From Marinobacter nauticus (GTDB lineage: Bacteria > Pseudomonadota > Gammaproteobacteria > Pseudomonadales > Oleiphilaceae): 64,000 bases of DNA. Of this stretch, positions 44,402-52,632 are shown piece by piece. The stretch's first letter is position 1. The number at the start of each line of letters is the position of its first letter. The notes under the pieces are model-generated. The model had not been told where the DNA came from. It made no database searches and saw only the letters and a program-made list of their open reading frames with translations. The translations under genes and the position numbers were made by a program. The stretch lies in NCBI RefSeq assembly GCF_003634635.1, contig NZ_RBJB01000003.1, positions 1,029,127-1,093,126 on the forward strand, in the 5' to 3' direction.

Positions 44402-47263
44402 TTACGATGTGACAATCACACGGATACCCTCCAGGGCCAGGGACGCATGCTCTACAGCACTGCGGGCGGCATCCAGCTGGCTACGCAGGAAGTCGATTTC
44501 TTCGTTGCGGATGGCCGGATTCACTTTCTTCAGTGCTTCCAGACGCCGAATCTCCGGCATGAAGCTGTCTTCTACCCTCGCCAGCGCCTGTTCGCGAAGC
44601 GGTGACAGATGCGGCTCCGCCAGCGTCTCGACGTGGTCGACCATGGTTTCCACCTCGGCCCGGATTTTCGGCACGATGGCCTGGGCCGTGCGCCGCCGGA
44701 TATTGGAGCAAAGCTCATTCAGCCGTTCATGGGGCAGAGCCTTGGACAGATCCCGGCCATTCACATCCACCACCAGGCGCAGGGGCGAAACCGGCAGATA
44801 CCGAGTCAACTGCAGCGATTCGGGCGCCGGACAATGCACCGCGAATACGGCTTCCAGCAGGAGCGTTCCCGGGGGCAGAGCCTTGACCGAGAGATTGGCC
44901 AGGGCAGCCTTGCCCAGCCCGGAACTATTCACCGAATCCATCACCCCGGTAACCATCGGGTGCTCCCAGCTCATGAACGCCATATCTTCGCGCTGCAACG
45001 CCTGCTGACGATCCCAGGTAACGGTCAGCCCGTCTTCCGGAAGCTCCGCCACCAGGCCGGCCTGGAACTGCTCGCCCGGCTTCAGGATATCCGCATGCTC
45101 ACTGTGGTCTTCCAGGTCAACGCCGAGGATATCGAAAGCCTGAATCATGTAGTCACGGACTTCAGCGGCATTCTCCTCTTCCTCGATCCCGGCGATCAAA
45201 GCCTCAGCCTCATCAACACGACAGGAGTTCAGTTCAATCAGCGCATCCCGGCCGTTGTGCAATATGTCTTTCAGACGCGCCGTCTCAGACGCACTGGCCG
45301 CCACCAGTGGCTCCAACTGGCTTTCGTCTCCGTCCAGGGCCTGCTGCCACTGGCCCTGAACATGTTCCTGAACAGCAACACCCACGGCGCAGCTCTCGGC
45401 AAACGCATTCAGCCCTTCCTGGAACCAGCGGTACTGTACCTCCTGACTGGTGCCCTGAAGATAGGGGATGTGAATACGGATCGCTTCGGTCTGGCCGATC
45501 CGATCCAGGCGACCAATGCGCTGTTCCAGCAGATCCGGATTGGCCGGCAGATCAAACAGCACCAGGTGGTGGGCAAACTGGAAGTTGCGCCCTTCGCTGC
45601 CGATTTCCGAACAGATCAGCGCCTGCGCCCCCTGCTCCGTATCAGCAAAATAGGCCGCGGCCCGGTCGCGCTCAATCAGACTAAGGTGTTCGTGGAAGGC
45701 TGCACTGCGAATACCGGCCCGTAACTGCAGATAATGCTCAAGCGCCATGGCCGTGCTGGCTTTGGCACAGATCACCACCACCTTGGCCGGGCGCAGGCTG
45801 GCCAGTTTCTTCTCCAGCCAGCTCACCCGGGGATCCTGGGCCAGCCAGTCTTCTTCATCCACTGCCTGCTCAGGCGCCAGCCCGGTGACACCGTATTGAT
45901 GGTGTTCATACAGGTCCGGGCACGGCAGGGGTTCCGGTAACGGCTGTCGCTCCGGGAAGCCCTGAATGGCGGCCCGGGTATTCCGGAACAACACTCGCCC
46001 GGTGCCGTGACGATCCAGCAACGCATCGATCACCGCCTGGTGGGCATCATCCCGGGCCAGCAATTCGTCCAGCTCATCTCCCAGCCAACCGGCGAGGGCC
46101 TGCCGATCGTCTTTTGAGATAGTATCCGGCGCCTGCTGCAGGCGCCGGACCACCTGATTGATCACTTCATAGTGCTGTTCTTCTTCCCGGAAGGTCTCCA
46201 GATTGTGGAACCGGGCCGGGTCGAGCAAGCGCAGGCGGGCAAAGTGGCTGGCCACGCCGATCTGTTCGGGTGTTGCGGTCAGCAGCAGCAAGCCCTGGCT
46301 GGCACCGGACAACTGCTCAACCACATCGTATTCCGGGCTGGACTGTTCCGGCGACCAGGCCAGGTGATGAGCTTCGTCCACCACCATCAAATCCCAGCCC
46401 GCCGCCACCGCGTCTTTGCGGGCCTTCTCGCTGCGCACCAGGAAGTCGAGGCTACACAGCACTAACTGGTCAGATTCAAACGGGTTAACCGCATCGTCAT
46501 CACCAAAAATATGGTTAACCAAAGCGTCGACATCATCTTCTTCGGCCTTGAGGTCGTCGTACCGGGCCTGATCAATAATGGAAAAGCGCAGATTGAAACG
46601 CCGCAGCATTTCCACCAGCCACTGGTGGATCAGTGAATCGGGCACCACAAACAGCGCCCGGCGGGCTCGACCGGTCTGCAGCTGATAATGAAGAATCAGA
46701 CCTGCCTCAATGGTTTTACCCAGACCGACCTCATCGGCCAGCAGAACCCTGGGAGCATGCCGGCGGGCCACTTCGTGGGCAATATAAAGCTGGTGCGGCA
46801 GGTGCTGGGTGCGTGCCCCAATCAGCCCCTGGGCCGGCGACGCCCGCAGACGGTCCATGTGCTGCAGGGTGGCGACTCGAAGCCGGAAGGCACCGTTGCG
46901 ATCAAACTGGCCGGCAAAGAGGCGCTGATGAGGCGCGGAAAAATTCACAGAGCCCGCCAGCTTAACCTCGGAAATCGGCTGAAGATTCTCACCGTCATCG
47001 GCGTGATACACCAGAACGCCATCGAGATCTTCCACTGCGCGCACGGTATAGCACTCACCGTCAAAGGTCTCTATTTCCTCGCCCTGTTGATACACGATCC
47101 GTGACAAGGGCGCATTATCGATGGCATAGGTGCGCTCTTCATCGGCAGCGGGGAACCCCAGGGTGACTCTGCGCCCCGAGATGTCCGTTACGATACCCAG
47201 ACCCAGGGCAGTATCGCTGTGGCTGACCCAACGCTGGCCGATGACAAATTCCGATGTTTCCAA
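44402..47263 (-). CDS. rapA: RNA polymerase-associated helicase RapA
   Basis: Swi2/Snf2-type ATPase that recycles RNA polymerase after termination. It has 953 residues. The start is a TTG at 47263 with GGAGG just upstream; there is no better ATG. Domains in order: N-terminal Tudor-like RapA domains (IGQRWVSHSDTALGLGIV), helicase motif I (LADEVGLGKTIEAGLIL), motif II (DEAHHLAW), then motifs V-VI (QALICSEIGSEGRNFQFAHHLVLFDLP and QRIGRLDRIGQ), and the RapA C-terminal domain. cysZ is 18 bp upstream on the same strand. Confidence 0.96.
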   Translation of the reverse strand: METSEFVIGQRWVSHSDTALGLGIVTDISGRRVTLGFPAADEERTYAIDNAPLSRIVYQQGEEIETFDGECYTVRAVEDLDGVLVYHADDGENLQPISEVKLAGSVNFSAPHQRLFAGQFDRNGAFRLRVATLQHMDRLRASPAQGLIGARTQHLPHQLYIAHEVARRHAPRVLLADEVGLGKTIEAGLILHYQLQTGRARRALFVVPDSLIHQWLVEMLRRFNLRFSIIDQARYDDLKAEEDDVDALVNHIFGDDDAVNPFESDQLVLCSLDFLVRSEKARKDAVAAGWDLMVVDEAHHLAWSPEQSSPEYDVVEQLSGASQGLLLLTATPEQIGVASHFARLRLLDPARFHNLETFREEEQHYEVINQVVRRLQQAPDTISKDDRQALAGWLGDELDELLARDDAHQAVIDALLDRHGTGRVLFRNTRAAIQGFPERQPLPEPLPCPDLYEHHQYGVTGLAPEQAVDEEDWLAQDPRVSWLEKKLASLRPAKVVVICAKASTAMALEHYLQLRAGIRSAAFHEHLSLIERDRAAAYFADTEQGAQALICSEIGSEGRNFQFAHHLVLFDLPANPDLLEQRIGRLDRIGQTEAIRIHIPYLQGTSQEVQYRWFQEGLNAFAESCAVGVAVQEHVQGQWQQALDGDESQLEPLVAASASETARLKDILHNGRDALIELNSCRVDEAEALIAGIEEEENAAEVRDYMIQAFDILGVDLEDHSEHADILKPGEQFQAGLVAELPEDGLTVTWDRQQALQREDMAFMSWEHPMVTGVMDSVNSSGLGKAALANLSVKALPPGTLLLEAVFAVHCPAPESLQLTRYLPVSPLRLVVDVNGRDLSKALPHERLNELCSNIRRRTAQAIVPKIRAEVETMVDHVETLAEPHLSPLREQALARVEDSFMPEIRRLEALKKVNPAIRNEEIDFLRSQLDAARSAVEHASLALEGIRVIVTS

Positions 47264-47281
47264 GAAACCTCCGATGACTGA

Positions 47282-48031
47282 TTACTGAGTGTTTGAACCG
47301 TTTTCCCGAACCCAATAGGCCGTTGCACCACACACCGCCGCTGGCACCACAAACAGGTTGAGCACCGGCACCATCGCCGCCAGGGCGACCGGCAGGCCGA
47401 ACCCGAGAGCCGACAGCCGGGTATCTCCCAACAGCTTGCGCAGAGCCGGAAAACTGACCTTGTGGTTGTCGGCCGGATAATCCACATATTGCAGCGCCAT
47501 CATCCAGCTGTTGAACAGAAACCAGAGTACAGCGGCCACCAGGTTGACCACGGGAATCAGGCCAATAATGAATAAGCCCAAAGCCCTGGGCAGGTAATAG
47601 GCAATCTTCTGAACCTCCCGCCAGAGCGCGCGGGGAATGTCCTTGATAATGGCGGACCAGCTATCGTCAGTAGATACCTCCTGGCCGGTCAGCTGTTTCT
47701 CGGTGAGTTCCGCCAGGTAACCATAGAAGGGAGAGCCGATCAGGTTGGCCACGATCACGAAGCCATAGGCCAGCATCAGCAGAATCACCACGCCGTACAG
47801 CAGCCAGAAAAGCCAATCGAGTGCCTGCAACCAGGCCCAGTCCGGCAACCAGGCCATGGCCGCAGCGATCATGGCGGTGAACAGTTCGGCCAGAAAATAG
47901 AACAGCAGACCGAAAAGCAGGATGTTGATGATCAGCGGGATGACAACAAACAACCGGAGGCCCGGCTGGCGAATCAGCCCGAAGCCTTCCCCCAGATAGC
48001 CCAGTCCACGAAAAAAGTTACCCTTGAGCAT
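47282..48031 (-). CDS. cysZ: CysZ-like sulfate transport membrane protein
   Basis: A 249-residue inner-membrane protein of the EI24/CysZ family, which allows sulfate uptake for cysteine synthesis. I start at ATG 48031 (MLKGNFFRGLGYLGEGF), after GGAGG. Four hydrophobic regions and the motifs LIGSPFYGYLAELTEKQLTG and IKDIPRALWREVQKIAYY are typical of the family. rapA follows 18 bp downstream, probably on the same transcript. In E. coli CysZ is not next to rapA. Confidence 0.88.
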   Translation of the reverse strand: MLKGNFFRGLGYLGEGFGLIRQPGLRLFVVIPLIINILLFGLLFYFLAELFTAMIAAAMAWLPDWAWLQALDWLFWLLYGVVILLMLAYGFVIVANLIGSPFYGYLAELTEKQLTGQEVSTDDSWSAIIKDIPRALWREVQKIAYYLPRALGLFIIGLIPVVNLVAAVLWFLFNSWMMALQYVDYPADNHKVSFPALRKLLGDTRLSALGFGLPVALAAMVPVLNLFVVPAAVCGATAYWVRENGSNTQ

Positions 48032-48126
48032 TACTGGTGTTCCTCCGCTGCCATGACAATAACGGGGCGCAAAGCATATCATGTCGGAACCATTCCCACA
48101 GCCCGCGAGGACTCTCGGATTCCACT

Positions 48127-48531
48127 ATGCCCCGCATCCGTTCCATTATCGTCTCCATTCTGGCCATGCGACGGCTATGGCAGGCAGCGCTGTTTGTTTC
48201 CATTGCAGCCATCCTTTACCTGGCAACCACCAGTAACAGTTACCCCATCCCTGCGGCGCCCAATGACAAGATCAATCATCTGATTGCCTTTCTGGAGCTC
48301 ACCCTGGTGACCCGCCTGGCATGGCCACGGCTTTCTGTGCTTTGGTATGCCCCCGCCTTGCTGGTTTTCGGCCTGATACTGGAGGTGGTGCAAGCCAACC
48401 TGCCGTACCGGGATTTCTCCCTCGCAGATCTGACAGCGGATGCCGTTGGCATCGGGCTTGGCCTGCTGCCTTGGCCGGGACTTCGACTGGCTCAAGAAAC
48501 GGATTTGCGAAAATCGCCCGAATCCTTGTGA
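48127..48531 (+). CDS. VanZ-like family membrane protein
   Basis: A 134-residue membrane protein. It begins at ATG 48127 (MPRIRSIIVSILAMRRLWQAALF), though the methionine at about codon 14 is possible. The VanZ-like core is NDKINHLIAFLELTLVTRLAWP, followed by a helix, then EVVQANLPYRDFSLADLTADAVGIGLG, with the conserved FxxxDxxANxxG-like tail. Function is unknown outside glycopeptide-resistance VanZ. The gene diverges from cysZ. The 460 bp after its stop are gene-free and hold the CsrB-like RNA. Confidence 0.75.
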   Translation: MPRIRSIIVSILAMRRLWQAALFVSIAAILYLATTSNSYPIPAAPNDKINHLIAFLELTLVTRLAWPRLSVLWYAPALLVFGLILEVVQANLPYRDFSLADLTADAVGIGLGLLPWPGLRLAQETDLRKSPESL

Positions 48532-48538
48532 GACATTT

Positions 48539-48554
48539 CCTACATACCTGTAGG
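48539..48554. promoter_or_regulatory. Palindrome upstream of the CsrB-like RNA
   Basis: CCTACA-TACC-TGTAGG is a perfect 16-bp inverted repeat with its centre about 168 bp upstream of the proposed RNA start. Its place resembles the distant GacA/UvrY activating sites of csr/rsm RNA genes, but its half-sites differ from TGTAAG. It could also act as a weak terminator of the VanZ-like gene. Confidence 0.35.
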
Positions 48555-48582
48555 AACTCCCTGTGACATCTCGTACGCAGTC

Positions 48583-48598
48583 TGTAATTCCAGTTACA
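48583..48598. promoter_or_regulatory. Candidate GacA/UvrY-type box
   Basis: TGTAA-TTCCAG-TTACA is an inverted repeat with the half-sites of the GacA/UvrY consensus (TGTAAG, 6 bases, CTTACA), but the spacing between TGTAA and TTACA is 6 instead of 8. It is centred about 124 bp upstream of the proposed RNA start, a typical distance for this activator. Confidence 0.45.
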
Positions 48599-48713
48599 AA
48601 CCAAAGTCTACATGAATGATTTGTAACAACTTTCCCATGTTTGACGAGTTCGGCAACGCGTTCTGCGTGCATAGTTCACACGTTTGTAAAGCTGGCATTG
48701 GTAATATGAACAC

Positions 48714-48980
48714 CGTCAAGGATGACAGGGAAAGGACGACGCACTGGATGCACCCCGGCACGGACTGCGGGGAGAAGCAGGGACACAGGGACGCTTCGCT
48801 TAAGGGATAACGAATCGGATCGCCGGCTCGGATGCTGGCACCAGGGAACGGCAGCAAGGAATGGCAACACGGCAGTTGCCCATCGCGCACGGAGGCGCCA
48901 ACCTGTTCCGAATCTGAACTGCCCCGGACGGCGGTTCAGTACCTGTTCAAGGGCAGCTTGATGGCTGCCCTTTGTTTTTT
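48714..48980 (+). ncRNA. CsrB/RsmZ-like regulatory RNA that would sequester CsrA/RsmA
   Basis: In about 267 bases I count 15 GGA triplets, many as CAGGGA or AAGGA, the motif bound by CsrA/RsmA. CAGGGA occurs at about 48727, 48779, 48787 and 48843. A -10 (TAATAT, 48702-48707) precedes it with a poor -35, as expected for an activator-dependent promoter. A strong terminator ends it at 48980. There is no convincing ORF. The length is between Pseudomonas RsmZ (about 120) and E. coli CsrB (about 370). Several GGA would lie in hairpin loops, for example near 48765-48785. The class is inferred from motif density and signals, not from alignment. Confidence 0.78.
48949..48980 (+). terminator. Rho-independent terminator of the CsrB-like RNA
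   Basis: AAGGGCAGC (48949-48957) and GCTGCCCTT (48964-48972) pair perfectly around TTGATG. TGTTTTTT follows. The nearest upstream gene on this strand ends more than 400 bp earlier, so the terminator belongs to a transcript of the intergenic region. Confidence 0.9.
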
Positions 48981-48994
48981 CTGGTCAGAGAAAT

Positions 48995-49651
48995 TCAGTC
49001 ACCGCCGGCCAGATAGATCCTCACCTTGTTGAATTCCTCAAACTCATTCAGATCCGGCCAGGTTCTGGCTTCGATCACAGCCTGCTGCACATAACCGGAA
49101 TGACCAAGATCCTTCACTCGCGAATCCGCCAGCAGCACTTGGGGCGCGGCTGCTTCGAAGGCCGCCAGTAACGGGCGATTTTCAGGGTCGTACAGAACAT
49201 CCGCAGCGGTAATCAGGTCGACGCTCCCGGGCCGGTTTGCCCAGTCGTCACACAGATCAATCTCCACATTGTTCAGGCGGGCATTGGCAGCCGCGGCATC
49301 CAGCGCTGCCGCGTCGATGTCGCAGGCTATGGACCGGGCAGCACCGGCCAGTGCGGAGGCGACAGCCACGACCCCTGAACCGGAGCCAAAATCCAGCACG
49401 GTCTTGCCAGCCACCACGTCCGGATGCTGCAGAATCCACCGGGCCAGCACCTGCCCGCTGGCCCAGCAGAACGACCAGTACGCCGGCTCGGCCACCACAG
49501 CCTGGGCTTCATCATGGCTCAACGGTCCATCCAGCACCCCCGGGTCAAACAGATACAGCTGGATATCCGGGCAGCCCGCAGGCGCCGAAACCGCCACCCG
49601 ACCTCGACTCAGTGTTTTCTGAAGATGCCGATTGAGAACATCCGGGCTCAT
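48995..49651 (-). CDS. Class I SAM-dependent methyltransferase (PrmA / ETFB-methyltransferase-like)
   Basis: A 218-residue methyltransferase. I start at ATG 49651, after GAGGG; an upstream extension lacks support. The SAM-binding motif I is VLDFGSGSGVVAVASALAGA, with the acidic residue in IACDIDAAALDAAAANARLNNV; the post-I motif DLITAADVLYDPEN gives the catalytic DVLY-type segment of lysine methyltransferases. It resembles METTL20/ETFB-KMT and is often annotated as ribosomal protein L11 methyltransferase-like. Real PrmA has an extra N-terminal domain, absent here. The target is unknown. Confidence 0.83.
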   Translation of the reverse strand: MSPDVLNRHLQKTLSRGRVAVSAPAGCPDIQLYLFDPGVLDGPLSHDEAQAVVAEPAYWSFCWASGQVLARWILQHPDVVAGKTVLDFGSGSGVVAVASALAGAARSIACDIDAAALDAAAANARLNNVEIDLCDDWANRPGSVDLITAADVLYDPENRPLLAAFEAAAPQVLLADSRVKDLGHSGYVQQAVIEARTWPDLNEFEEFNKVRIYLAGGD

Positions 49652-49765
49652 AATTTTCCCTCGCCAGTGCTGAAAGGACGTGGGATTGTACCCTTGTCCG
49701 GGATGCCGGGATATCGCCGGTTCGGTATACTGCCGCCTCACCCTGAATCACAGTGATCCGTTGAT

Positions 49766-50869
49766 ATGGCCAGCAGACCCGATACCGACGACTACCTCAA
49801 CCTGTTCCTGAACGATGTGCCGCTGATGGACGTCCGGGCGCCGGTGGAATTTGCCAAAGGTAGCTTCCCGTCTGCAGAAAACGCCCCGCTGATGAACGAC
49901 GAAGAACGGCACCGGGTGGGCATCTGTTATAAGGAAAAGGGCCAGGACAAGGCCATTGAACTGGGGCACCAGTTGGTCTCCGGCGACATCAAGGCCCAGC
50001 GAATTGAAGCCTGGAAGCGCTTTGTGGCACAACACCCGGAGGGGTATCTGTTCTGTTTCCGGGGCGGATTGCGCTCGCGCCTGACCCAGCAGTGGATCAG
50101 GGACTCCGGCATCGACTACCCGCTGGTGAAAGGCGGCTACAAGGCCCTGCGTCGCTTCCTCATTGACAGCCTGGAAGCACAGATCGAATCAGGTCAGTTC
50201 CGGATTCTCAGCGGCCGCACCGGTACTGGCAAGACCCGGGTACTGATGCAACTGCCCAATCCGGTCGATCTGGAGGGCCTGGCGAATCACCGGGGCTCCA
50301 GCTTTGGCCGGCAGGTAACTCCCCAACCCTCCCAGATCGACTTCGAGAACCGGCTGGCGGTGGCCATGCTCAAGGCCAGGCACCAGGTGGGAGGGCCAAT
50401 CTACCTTGAAGACGAAAGCCGCCTGATTGGCCGCTGCGCCCTGCCGGAAACCCTTCGGGCCCGGATGTCTGAATCACCCCTGCTGATTCTGGAACAGGCC
50501 ATGGAAGAGCGTATTGCCATCATCCGGGCCGACTACGTTGAAGGCATGCTGGCCAGTTACCGGGCCAGGGACGGTGAAGACGCCGGCTGGCTGAATTTCC
50601 GGGACTACCTGTTGAGCGCCATCGACCGCATTCGCAAACGCCTGGGCGGCGAGCGTTACCAGAAACTCCGTAACCTGATGCTGCAGGCTCTGGATCAACA
50701 GGAAGCCAATGGCTCCCTGGAAGGGCATCATGGCTGGATTGAGGCCCTGCTGACCGACTACTACGACCCCATGTACGACTACCAGCTTACCCAGAAACAT
50801 GGCGAAATACTGGTACGGAGCGGCCCCGAAGTCATCACCGAGTGGGCCAGATCCCGCACCAGCACGTAA
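49766..50869 (+). CDS. selU: tRNA 2-selenouridine synthase
   Basis: Replaces sulfur by selenium at 2-thiouridine in the wobble base of some tRNAs, through a geranylated intermediate (also named MnmH). It has 367 residues. The N-terminal rhodanese domain has Cys97 in LFCFRGGLRSR; the P-loop domain has GRTGTGKT (150-157). RISMEDVR-type rhodanese start appears as VPLMDVRAPVEFAKGSFPSAENAPLM. It needs selenophosphate; selD is not in this window. The methyltransferase gene diverges from it. Confidence 0.93.
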   Translation: MASRPDTDDYLNLFLNDVPLMDVRAPVEFAKGSFPSAENAPLMNDEERHRVGICYKEKGQDKAIELGHQLVSGDIKAQRIEAWKRFVAQHPEGYLFCFRGGLRSRLTQQWIRDSGIDYPLVKGGYKALRRFLIDSLEAQIESGQFRILSGRTGTGKTRVLMQLPNPVDLEGLANHRGSSFGRQVTPQPSQIDFENRLAVAMLKARHQVGGPIYLEDESRLIGRCALPETLRARMSESPLLILEQAMEERIAIIRADYVEGMLASYRARDGEDAGWLNFRDYLLSAIDRIRKRLGGERYQKLRNLMLQALDQQEANGSLEGHHGWIEALLTDYYDPMYDYQLTQKHGEILVRSGPEVITEWARSRTST

Positions 50870-51001
50870 TCCTGGGCGTTGGCAGTAATGCCGTGTACAG
50901 CTTTCTCTGCTATATAGTTGGTTCAGACAAATCCCGCTGAACCACGTCATTTGTCGATAAGAACTCACTCAGAAAATATTAACGATCAAGGAGTTTTCCC
51001 T

Positions 51002-51835
51002 ATGGAAGAGTTATTCGGTGCTAACGGGCAGGCCTCTGAATGGGCGGATCAGGCCATTGCCCTGATCATGGCTTATGCCCCAAAGGTTCTGCTGGCGATT
51101 GTTACGCTGATTATCGGCCTCTGGCTGATCAACCGGTTCGTCAGGGTGCTGGACAACCGCCTTGGCAAAAAAGATCCGACCCTGAACAAGTTTCTCTGTG
51201 GCCTGATCAGCGCCATTCTGAAGATTCTGCTGCTGATCTCCGTCGCCTCCATGGTGGGCATCGCTACCACTTCGTTTGTCGCCATCATCGGTGCCGCCGG
51301 CCTGGCGGTGGGCCTGGCCCTGCAGGGCAGCCTGGCCAACTTTGCCGGTGGCGTGCTGATCCTTATCTTTAAACCCTTCAAGGTCGGCGATGTTATTGAT
51401 GCCCAAGGCTTTCTGGGCTCGGTGCGGGAAATCACCATCCTCTACACCATCGTCGACACCTTCGACAATCGCCGGATCGTGATCCCCAACGGCCAGCTTT
51501 CCAACGCCAGCCTGACCAACCTGAGCGCCTACGAAACCCGCCGCTGCGACATGAGCTTCGGCATTGGCTATGGCGATGACATCGACAAGGCCAAGGCCAT
51601 CTGCAAACGCCTGATCGAAGAGGATGAGCGCGCCCTGAAAGACCCGGCGCCGCTGATCGTTGTTGGCGCCCTCGGCGAGAGCTCGGTAGATCTGACGGTG
51701 CGCGCCTGGACCAAGGGCGCCGATCTGTGGCCGTTCTACTGGGATATGCAGGAGCGGGTGAAAAAGGCCTTCGACGCCGAGGGTATTTCGATTCCTTTCC
51801 CGCAACGGGACGTGCACATGTACAAGGCTGATTAA
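51002..51835 (+). CDS. mscS: Small-conductance mechanosensitive channel, MscS family
   Basis: A 277-residue channel of the inner membrane that opens under hypo-osmotic stress. ATG 51002 is preceded by AAGGAG; a longer frame from 50918 lacks this. Three membrane helices are present. The pore-lining TM3 is ATTSFVAIIGAAGLAVGLALQGSLANFAGGVLILIFKPFKVGD, with the Ala/Gly pattern of MscS. A beta domain (REITILYTIVDTFDNRRIVIPNGQLSNASLTNLS) and a C-terminal cytoplasmic domain follow. The length is close to E. coli MscS (286). Confidence 0.95.
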   Translation: MEELFGANGQASEWADQAIALIMAYAPKVLLAIVTLIIGLWLINRFVRVLDNRLGKKDPTLNKFLCGLISAILKILLLISVASMVGIATTSFVAIIGAAGLAVGLALQGSLANFAGGVLILIFKPFKVGDVIDAQGFLGSVREITILYTIVDTFDNRRIVIPNGQLSNASLTNLSAYETRRCDMSFGIGYGDDIDKAKAICKRLIEEDERALKDPAPLIVVGALGESSVDLTVRAWTKGADLWPFYWDMQERVKKAFDAEGISIPFPQRDVHMYKAD

Positions 51836-51997
51836 ACGGAACCGTTTCACATGGAAACATCCGGTAACTCGCAAAGTGCGTATCCTGAACTAAGCTGACG
51901 ACAAGGCGGGGTTAAAAACCTCGCCTGCCATCGGGGCCCGGCCCGGGAAAGGCGGATGGCTCCACAACACTGTCGATGCTGTCAGGAGGTTGTGAAC

Positions 51998-52555
51998 ATG
52001 CCGGCAAAGCAGCTGAAAACATTTCTGGATGAGGCAGGTGTGGACTACATGTGCCTCTCTCACCCCCCAGCCTTTACCGCCCAAGAACTGGCCCATCACG
52101 TCAGGATTGCCGGAGACCGGGTAGTAAAAACCGTCATTATCGAACTCGATGGCAAAATGGCCATGCTGGTCATGCCGGCCACCTGGCGTATTCGCTGGGA
52201 CAGACTGAGCAAGATTCTGGACACCGATTTTGTCGACCTGGCCGACGAACAGGCCTTTCAGGATCGCTTCCCCGATTGCGAAGTGGGCGCCATGCCGCCG
52301 TTTGGCAACCTCTTTGGCATGAGCGTTTACTGTGCCGAGGCTCTGACCGAACAACCGGAACTGGCCTTTGCCGCCGGCAGCCACAGCGAATCCATTCACA
52401 TGAACACCCGGGACTTCCTGAGTCTGGTTCAACCCATGGTCATCAACCAGGGCTTCACCCGGCCGGGCGCCCGCAAACCGGCCTGGCTGGTCCGCAACCC
52501 CCGCCGCTCCGGCAACCGGGAGGAGACAGCGGCCACCTCCATGGCAGGCTACTGA
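51998..52555 (+). CDS. YbaK/aminoacyl-tRNA deacylase-like protein
   Basis: A 185-residue single-domain editing protein of the YbaK/ProX fold. AGGAGG lies 8 bases before ATG 51998. The conserved lysine is Lys44 in RVVKTVIIELDG; LSHPPAFTAQELAHHVRIAGD at the N-terminus and CEVGAMPPFGNLFGMSVYCAE in the middle are characteristic. Known relatives hydrolyse misacylated tRNA (Cys-tRNA-Pro, Ala-tRNA-Pro). The C-terminal tail (KPAWLVRNPRRSGNREE) is basic. The exact substrate cannot be read from sequence. Confidence 0.88.
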   Translation: MPAKQLKTFLDEAGVDYMCLSHPPAFTAQELAHHVRIAGDRVVKTVIIELDGKMAMLVMPATWRIRWDRLSKILDTDFVDLADEQAFQDRFPDCEVGAMPPFGNLFGMSVYCAEALTEQPELAFAAGSHSESIHMNTRDFLSLVQPMVINQGFTRPGARKPAWLVRNPRRSGNREETAATSMAGY

Positions 52556-52632
52556 TCCACCCGGGATTGACCCCGGTCGCTTGTCTGCAGCACGGCATCG
52601 CGTAAACTGAGGCCAGCAGACAGGAACCGGAT

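Noticed and set aside
48722-48961. 79-codon plus-strand open frame in the region after the VanZ-like gene
   Set aside because: Arg/Gly-rich product without motif; the promoter, GGA repeats and terminator fit an RNA better.
51905-51925. Hairpin after mscS as terminator
   Set aside because: A GGCGGGGTT/AACCTCGCC stem with one G-U pair exists, but no T-run follows; kept only as a note.
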